A DNA stretch of 64,000 bases, taken from the NCBI RefSeq assembly GCF_019649055.1, contig NW_026570277.1:310001-374000 (forward strand), given 5' to 3'. The notes under the pieces are model-generated. The model did no database searches, was not told the origin of the DNA, and saw only the letters and a list, made by a program, of their open reading frames with translations. Every line of letters begins with the position of its first letter. Position 1 is the stretch's first letter. The DNA comes from Paramacrobiotus metropolitanus. Lineage: Eukaryota; Tardigrada; Eutardigrada; Parachela; Macrobiotidae. Below, piece after piece: positions 23,284-34,522 of this stretch. The position numbers and the translations under genes are program-made.

Positions 23284-24059
23284 CAAGCAGGACGCGCGGC
23301 GCTTACGCGCCGCGCTGACGCGGCCCACGGTTACAAACGGCTTAAAAGTGTGGGTCTAAAGGCCATCAGTGACCAAAGGCTTAAAAGGCCCTCAGTGAAC
23401 AAAGGCTTAAAAGTCCTTCTGTGACCAAACGCCTAATAGGCCTTCAGTGGGCAAAGGCTTAGAAAACCGTCGGTGACCAAAGGATTAAAAGGCGTTCGGT
23501 GACCATAGGCTTGAAAGGCCTGCGGTGGCCAACGTACCACACGCGTGGCCTTCGGTGACCAAAGGCTCAATAAGGCAGGTACCACGCGCGTGGCCTTCGG
23601 TGATCAAAGGCTCAAAAAGCCGGGTACCACACGCTTGGCTTTCGGTGACCAAAAGCTAAAAAAAAGCGGGTACCGCATGCGTGGCCTTCGCGGACCAAAG
23701 GCTCAAAAGGGCGGGTACCGCACGCGGGACTTTCGGTTACTAAAGGCTTAAAAGACCGTACCGGTAAGTAAATTGAAGTTATCAGGTTTCTTAAAGAACT
23801 AATGTTTGGGAGCTTAGTAAGGAGCAATGCTGAAGCTGGAATCCGTTTTATCAGGCGCAGATTTTCACAGGTGAAGGTACTAAGTTTCGGAAACTTGGTA
23901 TGGACAAACGCGCAAAAGCACAGGTTTAAGGGGCTGCAAAAGCTTAAAACCCGCTAGGCGGGTTCTGGCCAATGAGAAAGGTTAGGCTGGTTCTGGCCAA
24001 TCAGAACGTTTTGAAGGCAGGAGCGTTCCGGAATAACGGTTCTGCTTTAATATATAGGA
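23284..24059 (-). mobile_element. Helitron unit 8 (type II 3' end, short array C)
   Basis: A 776-bp unit. It has CTTG plus hairpin and the GACGCGGCCCACGG flank at 23284-23335, degenerate 26-45-bp array C repeats at 23,345-23,765, and 5' end TCCTATATATTAAAGC at 24059 with two CCAAT boxes. Confidence 0.8.
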
Positions 24060-24837
24060 CAAGCACAGCGCGCGGCGCTTACGCGCCGCGCTGCAGTGCG
24101 AAGGCGGTTCTTGTCGGCTAGGCTCTTTTTGCTAAACGAATCGAAGCGAAACGGTTTTATATGCTAAGTAAGTCTTATGGAAAAGGGAATACAGTTAATT
24201 TATCTAGAAACAGGTTAAACCAAAATTCTTCTGTTACAAAACCCTTAAAAGCGTGGACAAATAATGCGTAACCTTCGGCTACCAAAGGTTTAAAAGAGCG
24301 AGTGCCGCACGCATGGCCTTCGATGACCAAAGGCTCAAAAAGGCGGGTACCGCACGCGTAGCCTTCGGTGACCAAAGGTTCAAAAAGGCGAGTACCGCAC
24401 GCGTGGCCTTCAGTGACCAAATGCTCAAAAAAGCGGGTACCGCACGCGTGGCCTTTGGTGACCAAAGGCTTAAAAGTGCAGGTAAAGCACTCGGGGCTTT
24501 TGGTTACTAAATGCGTAAAAGTTGGGACCGCAAGGTTTGTTAAGGTAATTAAAGATATCAGGTTTGTTAAAGAACTATGGCTTTGAAGCTTAGTAAGGGG
24601 TAAAGATAGATAAGAGTGGGATCCGGTTTATCAGGCGAAGGTTTTTACAGGTGATGGTACTAAGTTTCGGATACTCAGTAAGGACAAAGACGTAATAGCA
24701 CAGAGTTAAGGGGCTGCAAAAGCTTAAAAGTTGCTAGGCGGGTTCCGGCCAATCAAAAACGTAAGGTTTTTTCTGGCCAATCAGAAGGTTTTGGAGGCAG
24801 GAGCGTTCCGGAATCACGGTTCTGTTTTAATATTATA
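24060..24837 (-). mobile_element. Helitron unit 9 (type III 3' end, short array C)
   Basis: A 778-bp unit close in structure to unit 6. It has the type III 3' end at 24060, array C at 24,270-24,520, and a 5' end at 24837 reading TATAATATTAAAACAG with the TC lost or altered. Confidence 0.78.
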
Positions 24838-25029
24838 CAAGCACAGCGCGCGGCGCTTACGCGCCGCGCTGCAGTGCAAAGCCGGTTCTTGTCGGCTGGG
24901 CGTTTTTGCTAAACGAAACGAAGTGAAACGGTTTTATATGCTAAGTAGGTCTTATTGAAAGGGGAATACAGTTAGCTAGAGACGGGTTTGTAACCCGAAA
25001 TTCTTCGGTTACAAAACCCTTTAAAGCGT

Positions 25030-25915
25030 GGACACATCACGCGTGGCCTTCGGGTACCAAAAGCATAAAACGGCGGGAACCGCACGCGTGGCCTTCGGTG
25101 ACCAAAGGCTTAACAGGGCGGGAACCGTACGCGGGGCCTTCGGTGACGAAAGGCTCAAAAGGACGGGTACCGCACGCGGAGCCTTCGGTGACCAAAGGCT
25201 TAACAGAACGGGTACCGCACGCGGGGCCTTCGGTGATCAAAGGCTCAAACGGACGGGTACCGCACGCGGGGCCTTCAGTGACGAAAGGCTCTAAAGAACG
25301 GGAACCGCACGCGGGGCCTTCCGTGACCAAGGGCTCAAACGGGCGGGTACCGCACGCGGGGCCTTCGTTGACCAAAGGCTCAAACGGACGGGTACCGCAC
25401 GCGGGGCCTTCGGTGACGAAAGGCTCTAAAGGACGGGTACCGCACGCGGGGCCTTCCGTGACCAAGGGCTAAAACGGGCGGGTACCGCACGCGGGGCCTT
25501 CGTTGAACAAAGGCTCAAACGGACGGGTACCGCACGCGGGGCCTTCGGTAACGAAAGGCTCTAAAGGACGGGAACCGCACTCGGGGCCTTCGTTGACCAA
25601 AGGCTCAAACGGACGGTACCGCACGCGGGGCCTTCGGTGACGAAAGGCTCTAAAGGACGGGTACCGCACGCGGGGCCTTCGTTAACCAAAGGCTCAAACG
25701 GACGGGTACCGCACGCGGGGCCTTCGGTGACCAAGGGCTCAAACGGACGGGTACCGCACGCGGGGCCTTCGGTGACGAAAGACTCTAAAGGACGGGTACC
25801 GCACGCGGGGCCTTCGGTGACCAAGGGCTCAAACGGACGGGTATCGCACGCGGGGCTTCGGTGATCAAAGGTTTAAAATGGCGGGTACCGCACGCGTGGC
25901 CTTCGGTGACCAAAG
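25030..25915. repeat. Array C, CGGGG variant, in unit 10
   Basis: About 19 copies of a 45-bp unit (GGGTACCGCACGCGGGGCC then TTCGGTGACGAAAGGCTC). The GC-rich variant forms its own homogenised block, so array C has been amplified locally more than once. Confidence 0.9.
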
Positions 25916-25974
25916 GCTTCAGGGGTGGGTGCCGCAAAGTTCGTTAAGGTAATTAAAGTTATTGGGTTTGTTAA

Positions 25975-26722
25975 GACGTGCAAGAGGGTCTGCAGTGCAC
26001 TCTGCAGTTTGCTTCGGTCTATTCGCTATCGTAATTCGGAAAAGACTGAAAAGAGATGAATAGATTCGAGCAGGATACACAGTATTTGCTTTTCGCCGCA
26101 TGGCCCGGTTTGTATGCAATCGACTGTGTGGTCAAGCAGTCTTCGTGGGCCGACCGACTGACCGAATGGGTGCCGGCAGGCTGGCAGACAGAATGCTCTC
26201 TGCGTAGCTTCAATGGTCACTTGCCTGTTGTACTGAACTTTGACGCGATAGTGGCTTCTAATTTATCAAGTCCAAGAAGATATTCCTGTTATAGTGTACA
26301 TTGTCGGCATCAAAGTGAACAGGAAGACAATTACTCGCGCTATCCGTTGCACTAATTTTTATCTCGATATGACGTCGCTTTCGCACGGAATTTTGGTTTA
26401 AAATTTTGTTTTTGATAGTTCTACAGCGTTTTTTTCGAATTTTTGAAAACCCTCCTAGCAACGGATAGTCGACATCAAGATCTATCATAAGGCGATGTAT
26501 CGTCCTAACCGGGTGAATAGTGAATATTTTTACCGGGGTCGAAGCAAAAAATTAATTTCCCCATTATTTTGTTAATGACCGCACAAAACTTCATAGAAAA
26601 ATTCTCAGGTGTTAGCACAACATCTTGGTGGCATACGGCAGTAGTCAAGTTAACCGTACATTAACCACCGAGCGCACACTAAAAATTAGCGCAAGGGGAC
26701 CATATGTTGGGTACCCCTCGTC
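25975..26722. mobile_element. TTAA-flanked insertion in unit 10
   Basis: The segment is bounded by TTAA at 25971-25974 and 26723-26726. Sister units have GTTAAAGCACTAAGGTC at this point; here GTTAA is followed by the insert and then TTAATGTACTAGGGTC, so one TTAA was the target. The ends GACGTGCAAGAGGG and CCCCTCGTC are weakly inverted. TTAA targets are used by piggyBac and Kolobok elements. No transposase is encoded; short frames of up to 99 residues lack recognisable domains. A captured host fragment is an alternative. Confidence 0.6.
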
Positions 26723-26905
26723 TTAATGTACTAGGGTCTTGAAGCTTAGTAAGGAATAAAGCTAAATGTGAGATTCGGTTTACATTAACCACCGAGCGCA
26801 CACTAAAAATTAGCGCAAGGGGACCATATGTTGGGTACCCCTCGTCTTAATGTACTAGGGTCTTGAAGCTTAGTAAGGAATAAAGCTAAATGTGAGATTC
26901 GGTTT
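26658..26905. repeat. Exact 124-bp tandem duplication
   Basis: 26658-26781 is repeated without visible change at 26782-26905. Each copy spans the right end of the TTAA insertion and part of the Helitron 5' region, so the duplication came after the insertion. Confidence 0.9.
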
Positions 26906-27299
26906 ATCAGGCGAAGGTTTTACAGATAAATGCACGAAATTTCGGAAGCTTATTAAGGATAAAGGCGTAACAGCACTGGTTTAAGGGGCTGCAAAAGCTT
27001 AAAAATCGCTAGGCGGGTTCCGGCCAATCAGAAACGTAAGGCTCGTTCTGGCCAATCAGAACGTTTTGGAGGCGGGAGCGTTCCGGAATAACGGTTCTGC
27101 TTTAATATATAGGATATACAAGCACAGCGCGCGGCGCTTACGCGCCGCGCTGCAGTGCAAAGGTGGTTTTTGTCGGCTGGTCCTTTTTGCTAAACGAATT
27201 GAAGTGAGACGGTTTTATATGCTATGTAAGTCTTATTGAAAGGGGAATACAGTTACTGTATCTACAAACGTGTTAAACCGAAATTCTTCGGTTACAAAA

Positions 27300-27535
27300 C
27301 GCTTAAAAGAGTTGACACATCATGCGTGGCCTTCGGTTACCAAAAGGGTTAAAAAAGCGGGTACCGCACGCGTGGCCTTCGGTGATCAACGGCTCAAAAA
27401 GGCGGGTACCGCACGCGTGGCCTTCGGTGATCAAAGGCTCAAAAAGGCGGGTAACGCACGCGTGGCCTTCGGTGACCAAAGGCTCAAAAAGGCTGGTACC
27501 GTACGCGTGGCCTTCGGTGACCAAAGGCTCAAAAG
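27300..27535. repeat. Array C block in unit 11
   Basis: About five 45-bp copies, truncated at the switch to array B. Confidence 0.85.
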
Positions 27536-28745
27536 GATCAGGTCAGGTTTAATTGGTTCACTAATGTTTAGGCTGGGTTCAGTCGCTTTGCTAAGGATTA
27601 GGTTTGGTTTTTTTGGGTAAATAATTTTTAGGTTGGATTTAGTCGGTTCACTGATGCTTTTAGTTGGGTTGATTTGTTTCACTGACTTTTAGGTTGGGTT
27701 CAGTCGGTTCGCTAACTTTTTGGTTGGGTTCAGTTGGTGCAATCAAGTTTTGGCTGGGTTCAGACAGTTGGTTGAAGATTACGTTCAGTTCGGCCGGTTC
27801 AGGAAGCCTTTGGTTGGGTTCAGTCGGTTCAATCGGGTTTTGGTTGGGTGCTGTCAGTTCACTTAGGATTAGGTTGGGTTCAGCTGGTTCACTAAGGTTT
27901 CGGTAGGGTTCCGTCGGTTCGATAACTTTTCTTTTGGGCTCAGTCGGGTTTGGCTGGTTTAGCAAGGTTTTGTTTGGGTTCAGTCGGTTCGCTAATTTTT
28001 CTGTTGGGTTCAGTTGGTTCGATCAGGTTTTCGTTGGGTTCAGGTTGGGTTCGGTTGCTTCAATCAGGTTTTAATTGGGTTCAGCTGGTTCACTAAGGTT
28101 CTGGTTGGGTTCAGCTGGTTCACTAAGGTTTTGGTTGGGTTCAGTCGGTTCACTAACTTTTCGGTTAGGTTCAGTCGGTTCACTGAAGATTAGGTTGGGT
28201 TCTGCTGGTTCAGCAATGTTTTGGTTCGGTTCAGTCGATTCACTAACTTTTCAGTTAGGTTCAGTCGGTTCACTGAAGATTAGGTTGGGTTCTGCTGGTT
28301 CAGCAAGGTTTTGGTTCGGTTCAGTCGTTTCACTTAGGATTAAGTTGGGTTCAGCTGGTTCGCTAAGGTTTTGGTTGGGTTCAATCAGTTCGCTAACTTT
28401 TCGGTTAGTTTCAGTTGGTTCAATCAGGTTTTATTGAGGTTCAGTCGGTTCACTAAGGATGAGGTGTGTTCGGCTGGTTCGCTTACTTTTCGGGTGGGTT
28501 CAGTTTGTTCAATTAGGTTTTGGCTGGGTTCAGCTGGTTCACTAAGGTTTTGGTTGGGTTCAGTCGGTTCACTAACTTTTCGGTTAGGTTCAGTCGGTTC
28601 ACTAAAGATTAGGTTGGGTTCTGCTGGTTCGCTAAGGATGAGGTTCTGTTGAGTCGGTTCACTTAGGTTTTGGTTGGGTTCAGCTGGTTCATTTTGTTTA
28701 GTAAGTGTGTTCAGCAGGTTCACTATAGTTTGTGAGTTTGTTCAG
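27536..28745. repeat. Array B block in unit 11
   Basis: About 38 copies of the 30-bp repeat with some higher-order repetition (a near-60-bp pair of units near 28,140-28,340). Confidence 0.85.
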
Positions 28746-28844
28746 TAGGTTCACTTTATTTGGTAAGTGTTTTGGCTCTGCCCAATGAGAGCGATTTGGA
28801 GGCGGGAGCGTCACGGACAGACAGCTCTGTCTTAATAGTTAAGA

Positions 28845-29702
28845 CAAGCAGGACGCGCGGCGCTTACGCGCCGCGCTGACGCGGCCCACGGTTTCAAGCA
28901 GCTTAAAAGTGTGGGTGGGTACCGCACGCGTGGCCTTCGGTGACCAAGGGCCTAAAAGGCCATCGGTAACCCAAAGGCCTAAAAGGCATTCGGTAACGAA
29001 AAGCTTAAAAGGCCTCCGGTAACCAAAGGCTTAATAAGGCAAGTACCGCACGCGTGGCTTTCGTGACCAAAGGCTTAATAAGGCGGGTACCGCACGCGTG
29101 GCCGCGTGGCATTCGGTGACCAAAGGCCTAAAAAGCCTTCGGTGACCAAAGGCTTGAAAGTCTTCGGAGGCTAAAGGCCTAAAAGCATTCTGTGACCCAA
29201 AAGCTCAAAAGGCCTTCGGTGACCAAAGGCTTAGTAAGGCGGGTACCGCACGCGTGGCCTTCGTGACCAAAGGCTTAATAAGCCTTCGGTGACCAAAGGC
29301 TTGAAACGTCTTGGGAGGCTAAAGGCCTAAAAGGTCTTCGGTGACCGAAGTTTTGGAAAGCCTTCGGTCATCAAAGGGTACAGCTTCTGCGTGAAAACTA
29401 CAGCTTCTTTAAGGTTTGTACGCTAAAAAGTCGTAATGCTGGTTTTAGCCAATCTAGTACCAAGGTTCGAAAGCTTGATAAGCGTTAATGCTGAAGGTAG
29501 GATTTGGCTATTCAGGTAAAAGCTTGCATAGGTTTCAAAAGCTTCGAAAGGACCAAGCTAAAGGGAGTATCTGGTTCATTTAACGAAGTCGAAAAGTCTA
29601 AAAGGCTGTACAGGCATAAAAGCCCTAATGCTGGTTCTGGCCAATGAGGAAGCTTTGGAGGCGGGAGTGTGACGCACAGACAGCTCTGCTTTAATTAAAT
29701 GA
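28845..29702 (-). mobile_element. Helitron unit 12 (type II 3' end)
   Basis: An 858-bp unit: CTTG and hairpin at 28845, diverged array C copies to about 29,370 (period 26-45 bp), then a 5' end at 29702 reading TCATTTAATTAAAGCAGAGC, different from the others. Confidence 0.78.
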
Positions 29703-31163
29703 CAAGCAAGACGCGCGGCGCTTACGCGCCGCGCTGACGCGGCCCACGGTTACAAACGGCTTAAAAGTGTGGGTCTAAAGGCCATCAGGGACCAAAGGCT
29801 TAAAAGGCCTTCAGTGACCAAAGGCTTAAAAGGCCTTCAGTGACCAAAGGCTTAAAAGGCCTTCGGTGACCAAAAGCCTAACAGGCCTTCAGTTGGCAAA
29901 GGCTTAGAAAACCGTCGGTGACCATAGGCTTAAAAGGCCTTCGGTTGCCCACGTGCCACACGCGTGGCCTTCGATGATCAAAGGCTCGAAAAGACAGGTA
30001 CCGCACGCCTGGCCTTCGGTGTCCAAAGGCTCAAAAGGGCGGGTACCGCACGCGGGGCCTTCGGTGACCAAAAGCTCAAAAAGACGGGTACCGCACGCGC
30101 GGGCTTTGGTTACCAAAGGCTTAAAAGGCCTTCGGTGACCAAAGGTCTAAAAGGCCTTCAGTGGGCAAAGGCTTAGAAAAACCGTCGGTGACCAGAGGTT
30201 TAAAAGGCGTTCGGCGACCATAGGCTAAAAAGGCCTTCGGTGGCCAACGTACCACACGCGAGGCCTTCGGTGACCAAAGGCTCAAAAAGGCGGGCACTAC
30301 ACACGTAACCTTTCGTGACCAAAAGGCTCAAAAAAGCGGGTACCACGCGCGCGGCCTTCGGTGATCAATGCTCAAAAACGCGGGTACCACACGCCTGGCT
30401 TTCGGTGACCAAAGGCTCAAAAAGGCGGGTACCACGCGCGTGGTTTTCGCTGATCAAAGGCTCAAGAAGGCGGGTACTACACGCGTAACCTTTCGTGACC
30501 AAAAGCTGGAATGGGCGGGTACCGCACGCGTGGCCTTCGGTGACAAAAGGCTCAAAAAGGCGGATACCGCACGCGTGGCCTGCGGTGACCAAAGGCTTAA
30601 AATGGCGGGTGCCACGCGCGTGGTCTTCCGTGATCAAAGGCTCAAAAAGGCGGGTACTACACGCGTAGCCTTTCGTGACCAAAAGCTCAAAAAGGCGGGT
30701 ACTACAGGCGTAGCCTTTCGTGACCAAGCTCAAATGGGCGGGTAGCGCACGCGTCGCCTTCGGTGACCAAAGGCTTAAAAAGCAGGTACCGCACGCGGGA
30801 CTTTCGCTTACTAAAGGCTTAAAAGGTGGTACCGCAAGGTAATTAAAGGCTTAAAAGACGGTACCGGTAATTAGATTAAAGTTATCAGGTTTCTTAAAGT
30901 ACTAATGTTTGGACAGCTTAGTAAGGAGTAATGCTGAAACTGGGATCCGGTTTATCAGGCGATGGTTTTCACAGGTGAAGGTACTAAGTTTCGGAAACTC
31001 GGTAAGGACAAACGCGCAAAAGCACAGGTTTAAGGGGCTGCAAAAGCTTAAAACCCGCAAGGCGGGTTCTGGCCAATCAGAAAGGTTAGGCTGGTTCTGG
31101 CCAATCAGAACGTTTTGGAGGCAGGAGCGTTCCGGAATAACGGTTCTGCTTTAATATATAGGA
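29703..31163 (-). mobile_element. Helitron unit 13 (type II 3' end)
   Basis: The 3' end at 29703 has CTTG and the GACGCGGCCCACGG flank. Array C is at 29,755-30,870, mixing 26-bp and 45-bp spacing. The 5' end at 31163 reads TCCTATATATTAAAGC with two CCAAT boxes. Confidence 0.8.
29755..30870. repeat. Array C block in unit 13
   Basis: Mixed 26-bp (AAAAGGCCTTCGGTGACCAA) and 45-bp forms. The dyad core is kept while the KpnI/MluI part is dropped in the short form. Confidence 0.8.
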
Positions 31164-33576
31164 GAAGCACAGCGCGCGGCGCTTACGCGCCGCGCTGCAG
31201 TGCAAAGGCGGTTCTTGTCTGCTGGGCTCTTTTTGCTAAACGAATCGAAGTGAAACGGTTTTATATGTTACATAAGTCTTATTGAAAAAGGAATACAGTT
31301 ATTGTACCTAGAAACAGGTTAAATCGAAAATCTTCTGTTACAAAACGCTTAAAAGCATGGAAAAATATTGCGTAACCTTCGGTGATCAAAGGCTTAAAAG
31401 GGCGGGTACCGCACGCGTGGCTTTCGGGGACCAAAGGCTTAAAAGGTCTTCGGTGTCCAAAGGCTTGAAAGCCTTTGTTTACTAAAGGCCTTCGGTAACC
31501 AAAGGATTAAAAGGGCGGGTACCGCACGCGTGGCTTTTGGTGACCAAACGCTCGAAAAAGCGGGTACCGCACGCGTGGCTTTTGGTGACCAAAGGCTCGA
31601 AAAGGGGGGTACCGCATGCGTGGCCTTCGGTGACCAAAGCCTCAAAAAGGCGGGTACCGCACGCGTAACTTTCGGTGACCAAAGGCTTAAAAGGTCTTCG
31701 GTATCCAAAGGCTTGAAATTCTTTGGTTACTAAAGGCCTTCGGTGACCAAAGGCTTAAAAGGGCGGGTGCCGCGCGCGTGGCTTTCGGTGACCAAAGGCT
31801 TAAAAGGTCTTCGGTGTCCAAAGGCTTGAAATCCTTTGGTTACTAAAGACCTTCGGTGACCAGAGGATTAAAAGGGCAGGTACCGTACGCGTGGCTTTTA
31901 GTGACCAAAGGCTCAAAAAGGCGGGAACAGCACGCGTGGCTTTCGGTGACCAAAGGCTCAAAAAGGCAAGTTCCGCACGCGTGGCCTTCGGTGTCCAAAG
32001 GCTGGAAAGCCTTTGGTTACTAAAGGCCTTCGGTAACTAAAGGATTAAAAGGGCGGGTACCGCACGCGTGGCTTTCGGTGACCAAAGGCTCGAAAAAGCC
32101 TTCGGTGACTAATGTCCTCAAAAGGCATTTTGTGACTAAAGGCCTAAAGGACCTTCGGTGACCAAAGGCCTTAAAGGCCTTCATTAACCAAAAGATTAAA
32201 ACGGCTTCACTGACCAAGGGCTTAAAAGGCCTTCGGTGGTCAAAGACTTAGGCAACCTTCGGTCAACAAAGGCCTTAGGGTCCAAAGGCTTTCGGTAACC
32301 AAAGGCCTGAAAAGCCTTCGTCGACCAAAGGATTAAAAGGCGTTTGGTTACCAAAAGCTTAGATGGCCTTTGTTGACAACAAGCCTTCAATTACCAATGG
32401 CTTAAAACAGTGGGTGCCGCACGCGTAGCCTTCGGTTGTAAAGGGCTTGAAACGGATGACACCGCACGCGTGGCCTTCTGTAACCAAAGGACTTCGGTAT
32501 GCAAAAGCGCAGACGGCTGTCGGTGACCAAAAATTAAAAGCCTTTCGGTTGCCAAGAGCTCTGGTGACCAAAGGATAAAAACCCAGCAGTAGTCAAAGGC
32601 TAAAAATGCCCCCATTACCCGAAGGTTTAAAACGCCTTCAGTGACCAAGGTCTTAAAAGGTCTTCGGTGACCAAAGGCCTTCCGTAACCAAAGGCCTAAA
32701 AGGCCTTCGGTGACCAAAGGCCTTGGGTGGCCATAGGCTTGAAAGAACTTTGGTGTGAATAGGCTTGAAAGCCTTCGGTGACAAAAGGCTTAAAAAACCA
32801 TTGGTCAGAAAAGGCTCGAACGGTCTTCGGTTACAAAAGGTTTTCGGAGACCAAAGGCTTAAAAGGCCTTCGGTGATAAAACGCTTATTAGACCTTTGGT
32901 TACGAAAGGCTTAAAAGGGTGGATTCCGCACGCGTGGCCTCAGGAGACTAAAGGCTTCAAAAACCATGAGTGATCAAAGGGTTAAAAGGCTTTCGGTTAC
33001 CAAAAGCTTAGAAGGCCTTCGGTGACAAAAGGCCTTCAGTGACCAAAGGCTTAAAAAAGTGGGTACCGCGCGCGTAGCCTTCGGATGTTAAGGGCTTGAA
33101 AGTTTACGTTCAAAGTTTAGTTTACGAATCTTTCCGGTTGCTTTAAAAATCTTTTGAAAGCTGAGTAGTGGGTTTGAACACGGCACTTCTGGAGGGTACA
33201 GGTCGAACTGGGAGCACAGTTTGATCTGGTAGAGTATGATGTGGTACAGCTGACTTAAAAGATCTGATGGTTCTGGTAGATCTGCTAGTTGTGGCTGATC
33301 TGGTGATTTTGATAGTTCTGGCTGATCTGGCAGTTTTGGCTAATCTGGTGGTTCCGACTAATCAAGGAAAAATTGGTGCAGGTACTAAGGTTTCGAAAGC
33401 TTAGTAAAAGCTTTTGTCTGTTAGCAACGAATGTAAAAAAAGGCTGTACAGGCCTGAATGCCGTACGACCGGTTCTAGCCAATCAGAAGGTATGGATGGT
33501 TCCGGACTTCTGGCCAATCAGAAACGTTTGGAGGCGGGATCTGTTCGAACAGAGAGTCCTGCTTTAATAAACTGGA
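31164..33576 (-). mobile_element. Helitron unit 14 (type III 3' end), right end of the array
   Basis: The 3' end at 31164 has CTTC in place of CTTG. Long diverged array C is at 31,370-33,110, then GT-rich degenerate repeats. The 5' end at 33576 reads TCCAGTTTATTAAAGCAGG, as in unit 5. Host T follows at 33577. Confidence 0.8.
31370..33110. repeat. Diverged array C in unit 14
   Basis: Short-form repeats (GGCCTTCGGTGACCAAAGGC with AAAAGG spacers) dominate; 45-bp forms occur at 31,500-31,690 and 31,880-32,080. This is the most diverged block in the concatemer. Confidence 0.75.
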
Positions 33577-33586
33577 TATATATACT

Positions 33587-34260
33587 AACAATCCTACCAA
33601 CGCCGTTTCTTTCCCCTTTATGGAAACCTAAACCGCCCAACGCCCATTTTCACACAATAGCTTAAAAAATTCGTAAAATAGTGCAGATTGGCATGGGCGA
33701 ATTCAATTGCTAAAATCTTTGCAATGAAATTTTGAAAACGTTTTCGAAATAAATTTCGCTAATTGGCTGTTTCATCATTGTGGCATAGCAACATCGTAAG
33801 ATTATCACTATCCTACCAACGCCGTTTTTTTCCCCTTAACGGAAACTCAAACAGCCCAACGCCCATTTTCACAAAATAGCTTAAACAGTTCGTAAAATCG
33901 TGTACATTGGCATATGCGAAATCGATTTATAATTAATTTTCGAGTACATGAACATTTTCATGTACTTGCCTAAGTACATAATTAATTCTTTAAGTACTAT
34001 CAGTATCACTTATTACAGTACAGTACGGTAGTATTACGATTGAAGGTACGCGATAAACTGAAAATTTATAAAATCGTGTAGTTTGGCATAAGCGCATTCA
34101 ATTGTGAAAATCTTTGCAATGAAAGAATGCATGCATGCACCCGTCTCATGTAAAGTAAAATAAAAATTTGAAATCTGTTTAATTAATTAATATAAATCTA
34201 AATCAAATTAAAAAAATTTTTGGAAAGAATTTCGTTTATTGGCTGTTTTATTATGGCAAA
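33587..34260. repeat. Direct repeats of about 215 bp right of the Helitron array
   Basis: CCTACCAACGCCGTTT followed by CCCAACGCCCATTTTCACA begins at about 33,592 and again at 33,809. Part of the unit (AATTGTGAAAATCTTTGCAA ... ATTGGCTGTTTTAT) recurs at 34,070-34,250, split by other AT-rich sequence. No gene seen. Confidence 0.7.
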
Positions 34261-34522
34261 ACATGTGTTTGGAACTACGTAACTCAGCATATCGATCCAT
34301 AATTTACCTAAACTGTTACCTAACAAAACAAAACCTCTCTCTTATTTTTCCGAAAGAACGTAAAGGGCATTAAATGAATGAGGAAATAACAAAAACAGTT
34401 AACCAAAAATAACTTCTCTTTCCTTTAATACAATAAGTTGACTTTTCCAGGAGTATAAGTATAGCGGAACCCAGAACAATAACATACAGAAATGTTAAAA
34501 ATTACAATACGGGAAGTACGTT

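Larger units (their letters stand above)
24838..27118 (-). mobile_element. Helitron unit 10 (type III, variant array C, with insertion)
   Basis: The 3' end is at 24838. A variant array C (25,030-25,915) uses GCACGCGGGGCCTTCGGTGA instead of ACGCGTGG. A 748-bp insertion flanked by TTAA (25975-26722) and a 124-bp tandem duplication follow. The 5' end at 27118 has two CCAAT boxes and TTTAATATATAGGATATA. Confidence 0.8.
27119..28844 (-). mobile_element. Helitron unit 11, chimeric (type III 3' end, type a 5' end)
   Basis: The left part (27119-27535) matches units 6, 9 and 10: type III hairpin flank, then about five array C copies. The right part (27535-28844) matches units 1, 2 and 7: array B and the type-a 5' end TCTTAACTATTAAGACAG. 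The switch is abrupt near 27,535, where an array C unit runs into GGTTCACTAATG. Confidence 0.8.
5094..33576 (-). mobile_element. Head-to-tail concatemer of 14 Helitron units
   Basis: At 13 internal points a GC-rich hairpin followed by CTAG or CTTG (read on the minus strand, the Helitron 3' end) abuts a block that, on the same strand, reads TC...TATTAA(A)G or TCCTATATATTAAAG, the Helitron 5' end. No filler lies between units; at 14,809 and 23,283 the terminal TC is missing. Junctions lie after 6778, 9242, 14809, 18122, 19891, 20674, 23283, 24059, 24837, 27118, 28844, 29702 and 31163. The left outer end is CTAG at 5094-5097 with host A before it. The right outer end is the TC at 33576-33575 with host T at 33577. 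This fits the A^T target and absence of target duplication known for Helitrons. Confidence 0.85.

Noticed and set aside
5094-33576. Ribosomal DNA spacer with repeated promoters
   Set aside because: No rRNA gene is present, the repeated blocks sit at Helitron termini, and the Rep/helicase gene identifies the element.
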